Translations under genes and position numbers: made by a program | Source: a virus | Direction: 5' to 3' (one strand) | IMG/VR virus record: IMGVR_UViG_3300032157_000026 | Span: 1 to 41,461 of that record | DNA length: 41,461 bases | The notes under the pieces: generated by a model | What the model saw: only the letters and a program-made list of their open reading frames with translations | What the model was told of the DNA's origin: nothing | The model's database searches: none | Part shown: positions 7,894 through 16,668 of the stretch, one piece after another | How positions within the stretch are numbered: position 1 is the first letter of the stretch | How the letters are laid out: each line of letters opens with the position of its first letter

Positions 7894-8493
7894 ATGCCTG
7901 CATCAAATATGGGTTCCCCGGTTGCTCTGGCCGCGAACCCCGCGACTGGGCTGTGGGTCATCATGGATCCTCTTAGTGGTCCTAAGGGGTCTCCGTTTGA
8001 CGCTAAGTCCCCGCATCCGACTACTGGCGTTCTTACGCCTGACCCCAACAACTTCTCAACGGGAGCTCTGTCGACCGGTATCGGTTACGGCACGCCGCCC
8101 ATTATCGGCCCCACTGCTCCAGCGAGTATCACTGCGAGTGGGTTCACCGATGACTACACTCCTGGGGTGACATTCCCAGACGGTGTGACGCCAGCCACTG
8201 ACACTCGTCACCTGTATATCGGTGGTGGACGCTCTGGGGCGAACGTCAACGGTATCGCGCCGACGAACATGTACAACGCTCAGCCAATCGCCGGCTTCGG
8301 CAACGGCGGCAGTCGCGACGCAGGTGCTGGTCCCGCCTTCACCAGCTTCGGTATGAAGATGGTGACCGCTGCTGCTCCAGTAGCAACAGGCGCGGTAATC
8401 GAAACTGGCTTTGTCAACCGTTCAGGCTTGGCATTGACCACTGGTCAGTCTACTTTCGGTAGTTCTACTACCGCGACGGCTGCTCCGGTATAA
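7894..8493 (+). CDS. Virion-associated protein, Gly/Thr/Pro rich
   Basis: 199 residues, AAAGGAGG site. The sequence is rich in Gly, Thr, Ala and Pro with few charges, e.g. TGIGYGTPPIIGPTAPAS near 62-79, and ends in a Thr/Ala run. Composition and position straight after the capsid gene, ahead of a strong terminator, suggest a head decoration or minor capsid protein. No fold is recognisable. Confidence 0.7.
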   Translation: MPASNMGSPVALAANPATGLWVIMDPLSGPKGSPFDAKSPHPTTGVLTPDPNNFSTGALSTGIGYGTPPIIGPTAPASITASGFTDDYTPGVTFPDGVTPATDTRHLYIGGGRSGANVNGIAPTNMYNAQPIAGFGNGGSRDAGAGPAFTSFGMKMVTAAAPVATGAVIETGFVNRSGLALTTGQSTFGSSTTATAAPV

Positions 8494-8498
8494 TAATC

Positions 8499-8520
8499 GC
8501 CCCCTTCGGGGGGCATTTTC
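8499..8520 (+). terminator. Rho-independent terminator
   Basis: GCCCCC and GGGGGC close a TTCG tetraloop and are followed by ATTTTC. It ends the capsid/decoration transcript six bases after the stop codon. This is the clearest plus-strand terminator in the window. Confidence 0.85.
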
Positions 8521-8534
8521 TATAGGTGCCCAAA

Positions 8535-9101
8535 ATGCGTGACTCATTTGAATTTGACGTAAAGGACTTTGAAGATCCTAATAACAACAACGGTGTCTAC
8601 GCCCGGTTTTATTGGACTTCGAAGCAAGACATTCACGCCAGCGAGCAGGCTGGTAGGCCGATCTTCAAAGATATTGAGTATGTGGAGATCCTGGCCGCTG
8701 GCAATGCGAACAACATCATTCGCAAGCCAGCAAGCGATATGGAGCGTTATCGCTTCCACAGAGAATACGCAAAGTTCAAGGAAGGAGATACCGAGCAGCT
8801 AATTGGCACCCCGCTCAGCGAAGTGCCATGGATTACTCGGTCTCAGGTAGAAGAATTGAATTATCGCAAGGTGCGTACACTGGAGCAATTGGCAGAGCTT
8901 AACGACCAAGCCTGCAACGTCCCAGGCATGTACGAACTCAAGCGCAAGGCTGGGGCATGGCTGGAGAAGTCCAAGGAGGCAGCTCCCTTCACCGCCATGC
9001 AGGCTGAAATGGATGCTCTACGTGCTGAACTGGATGCTATGAAGGCGCAGAGGGCTAGCGATGCGCAAGCAAAGACTCCGGTGCCAGCCGCCAAGCAATG
9101 A
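8535..9101 (+). CDS. Conserved phage structural-region protein
   Basis: 188 residues from ATG 8535 (AGGTG six bases upstream; GTG 8526 is possible). The middle reads FKEGDTEQLIGTPLSEVPWI then a helix with VRTLEQLAELND, a pattern seen in proteins between capsid and tail genes of many podoviruses. The end of the protein (about 140-180) is a coiled coil with Ala/Glu/Met heptads and a short polar tail. It could be a head completion or neck-associated factor; function is not established from sequence. Confidence 0.7.
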   Translation: MRDSFEFDVKDFEDPNNNNGVYARFYWTSKQDIHASEQAGRPIFKDIEYVEILAAGNANNIIRKPASDMERYRFHREYAKFKEGDTEQLIGTPLSEVPWITRSQVEELNYRKVRTLEQLAELNDQACNVPGMYELKRKAGAWLEKSKEAAPFTAMQAEMDALRAELDAMKAQRASDAQAKTPVPAAKQ

Positions 9102-9169
9102 TTAGGGGATCTACCCCACGGCCCAGCGAAGCAGGCACCCGGTAGCTGGGTTGATTTCTGGAGGGCATC

Positions 9170-9880
9170 ATGGCAACAGCAATTGAAATCATCAACGCAG
9201 CGTGCCATGAGCTTGGTCTGCCAACTGTGGCGCTCAACAGCGCCACAGGCGATACCCTCGGTACACAGTCCCTCGCACTGCTCAACGCCCTTGGCGATGA
9301 GCTTGTGCGGGTGCATGACTGGCAATTCCTTGAGAAAACCATGACCTTTGTCGGCGATGGCGTAGTCGACAAGTTTCCCATGCCCGACGACTTTGGACGC
9401 CAAGTCAACCAGACCCAGTGGGCTACGAAGGATAAGCGCCCACTGATGGGGCCAGACAGCCCTCAGGTTTGGAGCTGGAGCCAATATGGCATTGTCAGTG
9501 TGGGTCTCTATTACAGGTATCGTATACTGGGAAACCAGTATACCGTCTTTCCCATCCCAGCGAATCTCGCTGAATTCGCTTTGTACTACATCAGCAAGAA
9601 CTGGGTCTTGGACCAGGACCCACCCGAGACTTTCAAGTCCGCTATCACCAAGTCCGGGGACATACCTCTTTTCGATAGCCGCCTACTCATTACGGGGCTG
9701 AAGGTCAAACTTTGGGCGCAGAAAGGCTTCGACACCACGGTACTACAGGCAGAGTTCGACTACATGCTAGCGGCGGTGAAGGCTCAAAACCAAGGAGCTA
9801 GAGTCATCAACCTGTCTGGCGACTGCCGCCACTTGTACATCAATTGGGCCAACATCCCCGATTCTGGGTACGGGAGCTAA
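9170..9880 (+). CDS. Head-tail adaptor / tail tubular protein A-like
   Basis: 236 residues. It opens MATAIEIINAACHELGLP, the typical N-terminal helix of tail tubular A/adaptor proteins, followed by ALGDELVRVHDWQFLEK, which resembles the LLR..DWxFA-type segment of T7 gp11-like adaptors, and alternating aromatic beta strands. The order after the capsid module and before a large beta-rich tail protein supports a role joining the portal ring to the tail. The ribosome site CTGGAGG is strong. Confidence 0.75.
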   Translation: MATAIEIINAACHELGLPTVALNSATGDTLGTQSLALLNALGDELVRVHDWQFLEKTMTFVGDGVVDKFPMPDDFGRQVNQTQWATKDKRPLMGPDSPQVWSWSQYGIVSVGLYYRYRILGNQYTVFPIPANLAEFALYYISKNWVLDQDPPETFKSAITKSGDIPLFDSRLLITGLKVKLWAQKGFDTTVLQAEFDYMLAAVKAQNQGARVINLSGDCRHLYINWANIPDSGYGS

Positions 9881-9881
9881 C

Positions 9882-11480
9882 ATGCCTTTCGGTCGTAGCA
9901 CAGCTCAGCGCCGGGTGTCACAAATCAGGTCCCTTATGGCCCCTCTTGGTGGCATAAACGACATTGATCCTCTGGCCAATATGGGGGAGGAGTTCTGCAT
10001 CCAGTTGCTCAACTGGGTCCCAGGCAACGCTGCTCTGCAAGCGCGACAGGGCTATCGCGAGTGGGTGACGGGCTTGACCCTGCCAGTTAAGACTCTCATG
10101 CAGTATAACAAGATGGATGGGGAGTTTAGCCTCTTCGCCGCTACTGACGTGGGTATATACGATGTCACCGTCTCAGGGAGTGTCCCTATTCTTTCTAAAG
10201 CAGTCACTCAGGGTTACTTCAAATACATCAACTTTGGCAATGTCGCTAATCAGTATCTGGTGGCTGTCAACGGCACTACTGATCCATCACTTCTGTACGA
10301 CGGCACAAGCTGGATTGAGATGACACAGAGCCCGACCCCCACCGCCCCCGGTGAGATCAAGGGCGTGGACCCTAACAGTTTTTCGCATGTGATGTCATTC
10401 CAGCGGCGCCTGTGGTTCGTCCAGGATAGTTCTATGACGGCATGGTATCTTCCTATAGATGCCACGGCTGGAGAGGCCAAACCTTTCTATTTGACCAGCG
10501 TGTTCAAGCGCGGCGGCAAGCTTCTGTACATCGTCGACTGGACAGTGGACGCTGGTGATGGCTTGGATAACAAGCTCATCTTTGTTTCTAGCACGGGCGA
10601 GATCGCCATCTACGCTGGCACGGACCCCGACAATGCTTCTACCTGGAGCTTGCAGGCCGTCTTCTTCATGGGCCGTCCCATGGGGGAACGCTCGTTCACG
10701 GAGTTCGGTGGCGACGTGTTTATAAACACGTCTTACGGTATTGTCCCCCTGTCTAAGGCTCTTGTCGGTGAGATAGCTGAGTCCCCAAACCAGCAGGCCA
10801 TCTCTAAGCGCATCAACAGGACTCTTAACAGGATTATTCTGTCTAAGAAGTATCAGCTGAACTGGGAGCTCTACAACTTCCCAATGCTTCAGGCCATTAT
10901 CCTCATTATACCGCCTAACGGGCAGGAGCCGGCGCTCCAGTACGTCATGAACTCCCTGACCGGGGCGTGGACACTGCTGGATATTCCTCTGACCACTGGG
11001 ATAGTGGCACGCGATACCTTCTACTTCGGTACTGTAGATGGTCGTGTCTGCCAGTACGGTAACGGGAACTATCTGGATAACGTGAAGCTTGACGGCACTG
11101 GCGGTGACGCCGTTATATGCTCGCTGTTCAGCGCCTACAGCTACATGGGCGACCCCAGCAGCCTCAAGCACTGGAAGCTCATCCGCCCAATTTTCCAATC
11201 AGATCAGCCCCCAAGCTATCTGGTACACCTGAACACTGATTTTGATATCGCTGCTCTGGCAGGCAACCCAGCGCCTCCGTCAGATGAGCAAACCAATCCC
11301 CTGTGGGATATTGCAATCTGGGATCAGTCATTTTGGTCTTCCTCCTACACCGTCTTTCGGCCGTGGGTGGGGGTGTCTGCTCTCGGTTTCTGTTGTGCCC
11401 TACTAATGAAGGCTGCTACGAACGACGAGACCACACTGGTAGCCATAGAATATGTCTACGAGACGGGTGGTGCCATATGA
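9882..11480 (+). CDS. Large tail hub / packaged-DNA stabilisation protein (putative)
   Basis: 532 residues, starting two bases after the adaptor stop. Beta-rich with many evenly spaced Gly/Trp/Tyr segments such as FQRRLWFVQDSSMTAWYLP (about 170-188), like the propeller-type tail proteins of P22 gp10 and podoviral tail tubular B groups. SLMAPLGGINDIDPLANM near the start is typical of proteins that assemble directly on the adaptor. It likely plugs and extends the neck. Its stop overlaps the next start (ATGA). Confidence 0.7.
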   Translation: MPFGRSTAQRRVSQIRSLMAPLGGINDIDPLANMGEEFCIQLLNWVPGNAALQARQGYREWVTGLTLPVKTLMQYNKMDGEFSLFAATDVGIYDVTVSGSVPILSKAVTQGYFKYINFGNVANQYLVAVNGTTDPSLLYDGTSWIEMTQSPTPTAPGEIKGVDPNSFSHVMSFQRRLWFVQDSSMTAWYLPIDATAGEAKPFYLTSVFKRGGKLLYIVDWTVDAGDGLDNKLIFVSSTGEIAIYAGTDPDNASTWSLQAVFFMGRPMGERSFTEFGGDVFINTSYGIVPLSKALVGEIAESPNQQAISKRINRTLNRIILSKKYQLNWELYNFPMLQAIILIIPPNGQEPALQYVMNSLTGAWTLLDIPLTTGIVARDTFYFGTVDGRVCQYGNGNYLDNVKLDGTGGDAVICSLFSAYSYMGDPSSLKHWKLIRPIFQSDQPPSYLVHLNTDFDIAALAGNPAPPSDEQTNPLWDIAIWDQSFWSSSYTVFRPWVGVSALGFCCALLMKAATNDETTLVAIEYVYETGGAI

Positions 11481-11923
11481 AGACGATAGATTGCTCAACC
11501 TTGTTTTTGCCTCTGATCTGTGGTATACTTGGGTTTACACCGACCAACCTCGCGCAGTGTATCGTGTGCCTGGAGGACGGCAAGGCCATAGCCGGGGTCA
11601 TCTACGACGGCTACAATGAAGTGAGCATCAGCGCCCATATTTGGGTTGATGACCAGAAGCTTCCATCCAAAGAGTGGTATGTCGCCATCTTTGACTATCC
11701 GTTCAACCGGCTGGGCATTAAGAAGCTCATTGGCCAAGTGAATTCACACAACGAAGAGGCGTCCCGTCTGGACCAACACTTCGGGTTTATTGAAGAAGCA
11801 AGGGTAAAGGACTACTCAGAGAAGGGAGATCTCATTATCTACACCATGACGAAAGAGCAGTGTCGTATACTGAACTCTCCGGCGTGGTCAAGGGTCGTTA
11901 ACTTAGTGGCGAGGGTCGCGTAA
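11477..11923 (+). CDS. GNAT-like acetyltransferase domain protein
   Basis: 148 residues from the ATG that overlaps the preceding stop. The chain has a GNAT order: an early strand with VCLEDGKAIAGVIYDGYN, a central strand YVAIFDYPFNRLGIKKLIGQV and LDQHFGFIEEARVKDY near the end, which is the usual GNAT final strand/helix. The acetyl-CoA loop (Q/RxxGxG/A) is not clearly preserved. GNAT-like proteins sit in tail/internal-protein regions of several podoviruses; whether they acetylate anything there is unknown. Confidence 0.65.
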   Translation: MKTIDCSTLFLPLICGILGFTPTNLAQCIVCLEDGKAIAGVIYDGYNEVSISAHIWVDDQKLPSKEWYVAIFDYPFNRLGIKKLIGQVNSHNEEASRLDQHFGFIEEARVKDYSEKGDLIIYTMTKEQCRILNSPAWSRVVNLVARVA

Positions 11924-13080
11924 TGGGCGGTGGGAAGAAACAAAAGGCTCCGGCCGCGCCAGACTATGCGGCCCTGCAACAGTCGGATGCTCTAGCCAAT
12001 CGGCAGACCGCTAGCGAAATTACCCGCTGGAACCGGCCTACGCAGATTGATGCCTACGGTAACTCCATAAACTGGTCACAGGACGCAGCTGGAAACTGGA
12101 CTCAGAGTCAGACGCTTAACCCGTACTTCTCTGATGCTCAGAACACTGCTCTGTGGAACTCCATGCAGGCCAACCGAGCCGTGTCCGAGCAGGGGGCGTT
12201 CAGCGGAGGTCCAGGCTATGAGATGGCGAACAACCGCTACTGGAACGCCATCACCAATGGCCTCCAGGGCAACCAAGGCGGCGAGTTAGCTGACTTTGCA
12301 CCTGACGCTGGCGGCATTGGTGACTTCACCAATACGGCCGGTACGATCGGTAACTTCGACCGCACACAGGGTGACCAAGTCGCCAAGGACATGTTCGAGT
12401 CGGCCATGTCACGTCTTCGCCCCCAACAGGAGCAGGACACTGCCGCCATCGATGTTAAGTTGCGCCAGCAGGGTCTGCAACCGGGCACGGAGGCCTACGA
12501 CCGCGCCATGAAGAACATGACGACCTCTCAGGGGGACGTCAACGCCAAGCTGGGCTTGGACTCTACGGCGGCTGGCTATCAGGCTGCGCAGAACATCTAC
12601 AACACCAACCTCGGCGGGCAGGGTCAGCGTTATCAGCAATTGCAGGGCGACTACGCTGCCAACCTCGCAGGTCAGGGTCAGCGCTTCGGCCAGCAACAGG
12701 CCGCGTATGAGACTAATCAGGGTGCTCAGCAACAGCGCTATCAACAAGGTAAAGAGTTGTTCGACGCCAACCAAGAGGAACGGTGGAAGGAATACGACCG
12801 TTCTATGACGTCACAGCAACAGCAGTACAATCAGGCTCTGCAGAACTATACCCTCCCAATGGAGAGGGCTCAGGCGGCGGCTCAGCTATATGCTCAGTCC
12901 CCTCAGCCCAATTTCCCAGGGTTCAGCGGTGCGACTGGGTACAACCCCGCCGACATGACTGGTGCGGCTAACGCGAGCTATCAGGCCAAGATGGGTAACG
13001 CGAACGCTGGCGCCAACAAGAAGAACTCCATGCTCGGTGCAGGGACGTCTCTCGGTTCCGCCTACTTGGGGAGTAAGTAA
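11923..13080 (+). CDS. Internal virion-like protein, Gln-rich
   Basis: 385 residues. It opens with a basic, disordered MGGGKKQKAPAAPDYAALQQ and continues with WSQDAAGNWTQSQTLNP and long Gln/Ala/Tyr helices containing tandem GQGQRYQQLQ/GQGQRFGQQQ/GAQQQRYQQGK units (about 228-290). Internal ejection proteins of short-tailed phages have this position and composition. The start overlaps the previous stop by one base. No enzymatic motif seen. Confidence 0.65.
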   Translation: MGGGKKQKAPAAPDYAALQQSDALANRQTASEITRWNRPTQIDAYGNSINWSQDAAGNWTQSQTLNPYFSDAQNTALWNSMQANRAVSEQGAFSGGPGYEMANNRYWNAITNGLQGNQGGELADFAPDAGGIGDFTNTAGTIGNFDRTQGDQVAKDMFESAMSRLRPQQEQDTAAIDVKLRQQGLQPGTEAYDRAMKNMTTSQGDVNAKLGLDSTAAGYQAAQNIYNTNLGGQGQRYQQLQGDYAANLAGQGQRFGQQQAAYETNQGAQQQRYQQGKELFDANQEERWKEYDRSMTSQQQQYNQALQNYTLPMERAQAAAQLYAQSPQPNFPGFSGATGYNPADMTGAANASYQAKMGNANAGANKKNSMLGAGTSLGSAYLGSK

Positions 13081-13082
13081 TC

Positions 13083-13814
13083 ATGGCAGCGTTCGGCAAC
13101 AACAGCAACCCCTATGCGTCTATGATGATGGCGAACGCTCTGCGCAACCGGCAGCCTGCTCAGTATCCACAAGGCGGCGGCACAGTCGGCAACGGCATGG
13201 GAGGTCTTGGGCAGTACGGTGCCAGCGCCGGTCTGCAACAGCCACAGAATCAGCAACAGCAGTCGTCTAACCCCATCAGTCCCCAGACGGCCAACAACAT
13301 GATGAAGTATGCAATGAGTCTTAAGGGAGGTGGTGCCACCGGAGCAGCAGGTCAGGCAGCCATGCCTGCCATGATGCAAGGTGGCGGCAGCTCTCTCGGC
13401 GCTATGGGCCTTCAGCAAGGCTCTGTAAGCTTCCCGGGCGCGGCTGCGGCCAGCGGTGGGGGCGGAGCAGGCGCTGGCGGAGGTGGCTTTATGAGCGGTC
13501 TCAGCTCCATGTTTGGCGGGGGTGGCGGCGCGGCTGGCGGAGCAGGCGGAGGCGCGGCTAGCTCTGCTGGTGGCCTCGGCGCTCTGGCTGCCTTGGCTTA
13601 CTTGGGCGACAAGGAGATGAACGAAAGCAAGGGCAGTATCATAAACGCTGATAAGCTAAACAACATGGGCACAGTCGGCGGCAGTGGTATCGGTCTGCGC
13701 TTCGGTGATTTCGCAAACGGCTTCAACCCAGCAACGTGGCTCAGTGATCCTAAGAAGGCGGCGAAGGGTCTCGGCAATGCCTTTACATTCGGCCTCCTCG
13801 ACAAGGTGATTTAA
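13083..13814 (+). CDS. Gly/Ala/Met-rich internal virion-like protein
   Basis: 243 residues. The first third is Asn/Gln/Gly rich with Met clusters; the centre (about 118-168) is almost entirely Gly, Ala and Ser; the end is ordinary sequence with FGDFANGFNPATWLSDPKKA. The glycine-rich linker and terminal amphipathic segments suggest a flexible ejected protein. It belongs to the block of four tightly spaced genes between the tail hub and the fibre. Confidence 0.65.
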   Translation: MAAFGNNSNPYASMMMANALRNRQPAQYPQGGGTVGNGMGGLGQYGASAGLQQPQNQQQQSSNPISPQTANNMMKYAMSLKGGGATGAAGQAAMPAMMQGGGSSLGAMGLQQGSVSFPGAAAASGGGGAGAGGGGFMSGLSSMFGGGGGAAGGAGGGAASSAGGLGALAALAYLGDKEMNESKGSIINADKLNNMGTVGGSGIGLRFGDFANGFNPATWLSDPKKAAKGLGNAFTFGLLDKVI

Positions 13815-13815
13815 C

Positions 13816-15036
13816 ATGGACTTCGTCGGTGACTACAGAGCTAAGCAGCGTCTTGCTGAGCAGCTACGCGCTCGCCAGAAAGCTATGCTTGGCGCCGAGA
13901 TCGATACTGGCCCTCTGGTCACTCAGGCCAGCGGCGCGTTCCCAGGGCAAGTCCAAGCCAACCCGTGGGGCAACCTCGCTAAGCTGGGTACGGCGTACTT
14001 TGCGAACCAAGCAGGCCGGAAAGCGGAGACCGCTGAGGAAGAAGCGCAGGCTGCGCGGCTGGAAGCCCTCCAAGGGATCATGGGAGGCGGTGCTGGTGCG
14101 CAAGGCGCGGGCGGTAGCCCCGGCCAACCCGGTGGAATGGGCGGTGGCGCGCAAGTTTTGACCCCAGAACGCGCCATGCAGCTCCAAGAGCTCGGTGTGG
14201 ACTCCGGCATCATCAAATCCCTCATGCCAAAGCAAGATGCCATCGGTGCTCTGGCCCAAGCGGCAGGTACTCGCCAAGGGCGAGCGTTCCTTGTCACCGC
14301 TGGCAAGATGACACAAGAGCAGAAGGAAGGCATAGACGCCGACGAGGCTGCCGGTAAGCTGGAAGAGATGAAGGCCAAGCAGGACAATTACCTGTTTGAG
14401 CAGCGTAACAAGACCTTCGCCCCAACGCAGGGTCGCGGAGAGACTGAGATCGAGTTTGCCCAGCGTGACCCAGAGGGGTATGCGAAGTACGTCGCTCAGA
14501 AGGCCAAGGCCAAGGGCGGCGAGGGAGGCGGCATGTACGAGAAGGAGTTCGCACGCAATCAGGCCAAGCAAGACGTCGCCCTTATCGGGGGCGCCCCCAA
14601 ACTCGAGCTTGGCGTCAAGCGTGTGGATGAACTTATCAACGCGGATGAAAAGAACCCGTACGAGAAGGGGGCCAAGTATCGCGCTATGGACATGGTCTCC
14701 AACGCCGCCACAGGCCAGAAGGCCTCTGACTTCGACCCAGATATTCAGGTCCAAGAGCAGGCCATCCAACAGTTCCACCTCGACGCCATGGAGCAAATGC
14801 GCGGCTTCGGCCAAGTAACTGAAAACGAACAGAAGATTATCGCCGCTACCCAATTTGACCGATACGACAGCCCTGCGGCGCGCACCAAGAAGCTGAAGGT
14901 CATCAAGGGCGCCTTACAGTCTGGCATGGATAAGGTCAAAGCGGCCAAGGAACGGGCTCGCACTGGCAAGGCTGTACTGGACGAGGGAAGCGGTACAATG
15001 ACGTCTCCCGGCGGTGTTTCCTACACTGTGGAGTAA
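13816..15036 (+). CDS. Internal virion-like protein, helical
   Basis: 406 residues. Helical throughout, starting MDFVGDYRAKQRLAEQLRAR; a Gly-rich hinge at about 91-112; charged Lys/Glu/Ala helices to the end, including MEQMRGFGQVTENEQKIIAA. No catalytic motif is visible. By position and composition it is probably one of the proteins ejected with the DNA. It starts one base after the preceding stop. Confidence 0.65.
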   Translation: MDFVGDYRAKQRLAEQLRARQKAMLGAEIDTGPLVTQASGAFPGQVQANPWGNLAKLGTAYFANQAGRKAETAEEEAQAARLEALQGIMGGGAGAQGAGGSPGQPGGMGGGAQVLTPERAMQLQELGVDSGIIKSLMPKQDAIGALAQAAGTRQGRAFLVTAGKMTQEQKEGIDADEAAGKLEEMKAKQDNYLFEQRNKTFAPTQGRGETEIEFAQRDPEGYAKYVAQKAKAKGGEGGGMYEKEFARNQAKQDVALIGGAPKLELGVKRVDELINADEKNPYEKGAKYRAMDMVSNAATGQKASDFDPDIQVQEQAIQQFHLDAMEQMRGFGQVTENEQKIIAATQFDRYDSPAARTKKLKVIKGALQSGMDKVKAAKERARTGKAVLDEGSGTMTSPGGVSYTVE

Positions 15037-15042
15037 TGACAA

Positions 15043-16665
15043 ATGCCAAAAGTAACGGCGAACGGGAAGAAGTTTAACTTCCCAGAGGGGACCACCCCTG
15101 AGCAGATGGGCGAAGCTATTGACAGCTACTTCGGCTCACAGGCTCCTGCGCCCGAACAACCGGCTGCTCCTACTAGAAACCCATGGGAAGGCCCAGTACC
15201 AGAGCAAACTGACCCAACGAAGATGGACCACGGTGTACAGCAAGCGGCGCAGGAGAAAGCCTATGCCGACAAAGTGGCGAACATGGGGCAGGGAGAACGA
15301 GCTCTTTTGGGCGCGGGCGGGGCGATCCACGGCCTCGGCATTGGCGCGCAACAGATGCTGACCCAGGACCCACAGCGCAGCTGGGAGCTTGAGCAACAGG
15401 CTATCCAACAACAGCGCGCCATGAAGCCCTTGGAGGCCACTACAGCGGGCCAGATAGGCGCGATCGGTGGTAACGTGGGCGCTGCTATCCCCTTGGGCAT
15501 GGCACTCGGTGCGATGGCTCCTGCGGGCGTGGCCGGGGCCATCGGCGCTGGCGTGCTGGAAGGTGGTCTTATGGGCGCTATGGCGCCGACCACCAAGCCC
15601 GGCGAGCGCGCTGAGAACATCGGTTACGGCGCTGGCTTCGGCGGGGCTGTTCCGGCCGCTGGCAAGGCTGTACGCTCGCTCGTTGGTGAAGGCGACGTTG
15701 CTATGCAGAAGGCCGCAGATGTCCTCAAGCGGTACGGCGTCGGTGTCTCCAAGTCTAAGCAGGCTGGCGGCGGGCTGAACGCTGCCTCCGACTACATGAT
15801 TGAAAACACCCCCATTATGAGCAATATCGCCAAGGGCGCTGCTGATAAGAAGGTGGACAAGGTACGGGACGCGCTGTTCAACATGCTCGGCACCAACGCG
15901 CCCAAGACCAACGACGAAATGGCCAAAATCACTGCTGACCTTGGCGCTGATATTGGCGCAATGTCCAAGGGCAAGGCTGCTCCTGTAGCTGGCATCAAGG
16001 CTGGCGTTGATGATGTGATGAAGGAGTATCGTCAGCTGCTCCCCGCCCAGCGCAACCCACAGATTATGAAGTACGCTGCGCAGCTCAACAACATATCCAA
16101 AACGCCCGGTGTGCGGTTGAAGGGCGAGACCTACCAAGCCATCCGCAGTGACATGGCTGCCGACGCTGCCAAGGCTCCGCCTGAGCACGCCAAGGCGCTG
16201 AGGGGGATGGTCAAGGTACTGGATGATGAGTTCGCCAAGGTGCTCTCCCCCGAGGAAGCGACCGCGTTAGCCGCCAAGAAGCAGCAGTATCGGTTAGCTC
16301 GCATCCTTGGCAAGCAGGACATCAAGGAAGAAGCCTTTGACATCACCAAGGCTCGCACTGCCGTAGAGCGCGAGGCCAAGAAAGGCGCTGTGATGCCAGA
16401 GGCCAGAGAATTGCTACAGGCTGCCGACGTAGGCATCCCAAAAGTCAAGCCACGGGCTCTTACCAGCGGCCCGGTTCTGGCTACAGCTGGGACGGCATTA
16501 GTCAACCCAACCCTCGTAGCCAAGGCTCTTGGCGGCGCAGGCTTGTCCAAACTGCTGCTGAACACGGGGGCGCCCCAGCGTCTGGCTAACAGCCCTCTAC
16601 TGAGGAAGGCAACGGCCCGCGCCTTGAAGGGCGAAATGCAACGCGAATTGAGTGATGAGGATTAA
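15043..16665 (+). CDS. Internal virion / DNA ejection protein (putative)
   Basis: 540 residues. It begins KVTANGKKFNFPEGTTPEQM, a short beta motif found at the start of many phage ejection proteins. Residues about 140-185 form a long Gly/Ala hydrophobic stretch (GAIGGNVGAAIPLGMALGAM onward) that could insert in a membrane. The rest is helical and ends in a basic/acidic tail. No lysozyme or transglycosylase motif is apparent. It may form part of the channel through the cell envelope. Confidence 0.65.
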   Translation: MPKVTANGKKFNFPEGTTPEQMGEAIDSYFGSQAPAPEQPAAPTRNPWEGPVPEQTDPTKMDHGVQQAAQEKAYADKVANMGQGERALLGAGGAIHGLGIGAQQMLTQDPQRSWELEQQAIQQQRAMKPLEATTAGQIGAIGGNVGAAIPLGMALGAMAPAGVAGAIGAGVLEGGLMGAMAPTTKPGERAENIGYGAGFGGAVPAAGKAVRSLVGEGDVAMQKAADVLKRYGVGVSKSKQAGGGLNAASDYMIENTPIMSNIAKGAADKKVDKVRDALFNMLGTNAPKTNDEMAKITADLGADIGAMSKGKAAPVAGIKAGVDDVMKEYRQLLPAQRNPQIMKYAAQLNNISKTPGVRLKGETYQAIRSDMAADAAKAPPEHAKALRGMVKVLDDEFAKVLSPEEATALAAKKQQYRLARILGKQDIKEEAFDITKARTAVEREAKKGAVMPEARELLQAADVGIPKVKPRALTSGPVLATAGTALVNPTLVAKALGGAGLSKLLLNTGAPQRLANSPLLRKATARALKGEMQRELSDED

Positions 16666-16668
16666 ATA

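Noticed and set aside
11303-11476. N-terminal extension of the GNAT-like gene
   Set aside because: It would overlap the tail hub gene by 178 bases; the ATG at 11477 has the usual ATGA junction.
13434-13584. Gly-codon-rich stretch as a DNA tandem repeat
   Set aside because: The GGN codons are irregular and in frame; it is a low-complexity protein linker, not a DNA repeat.
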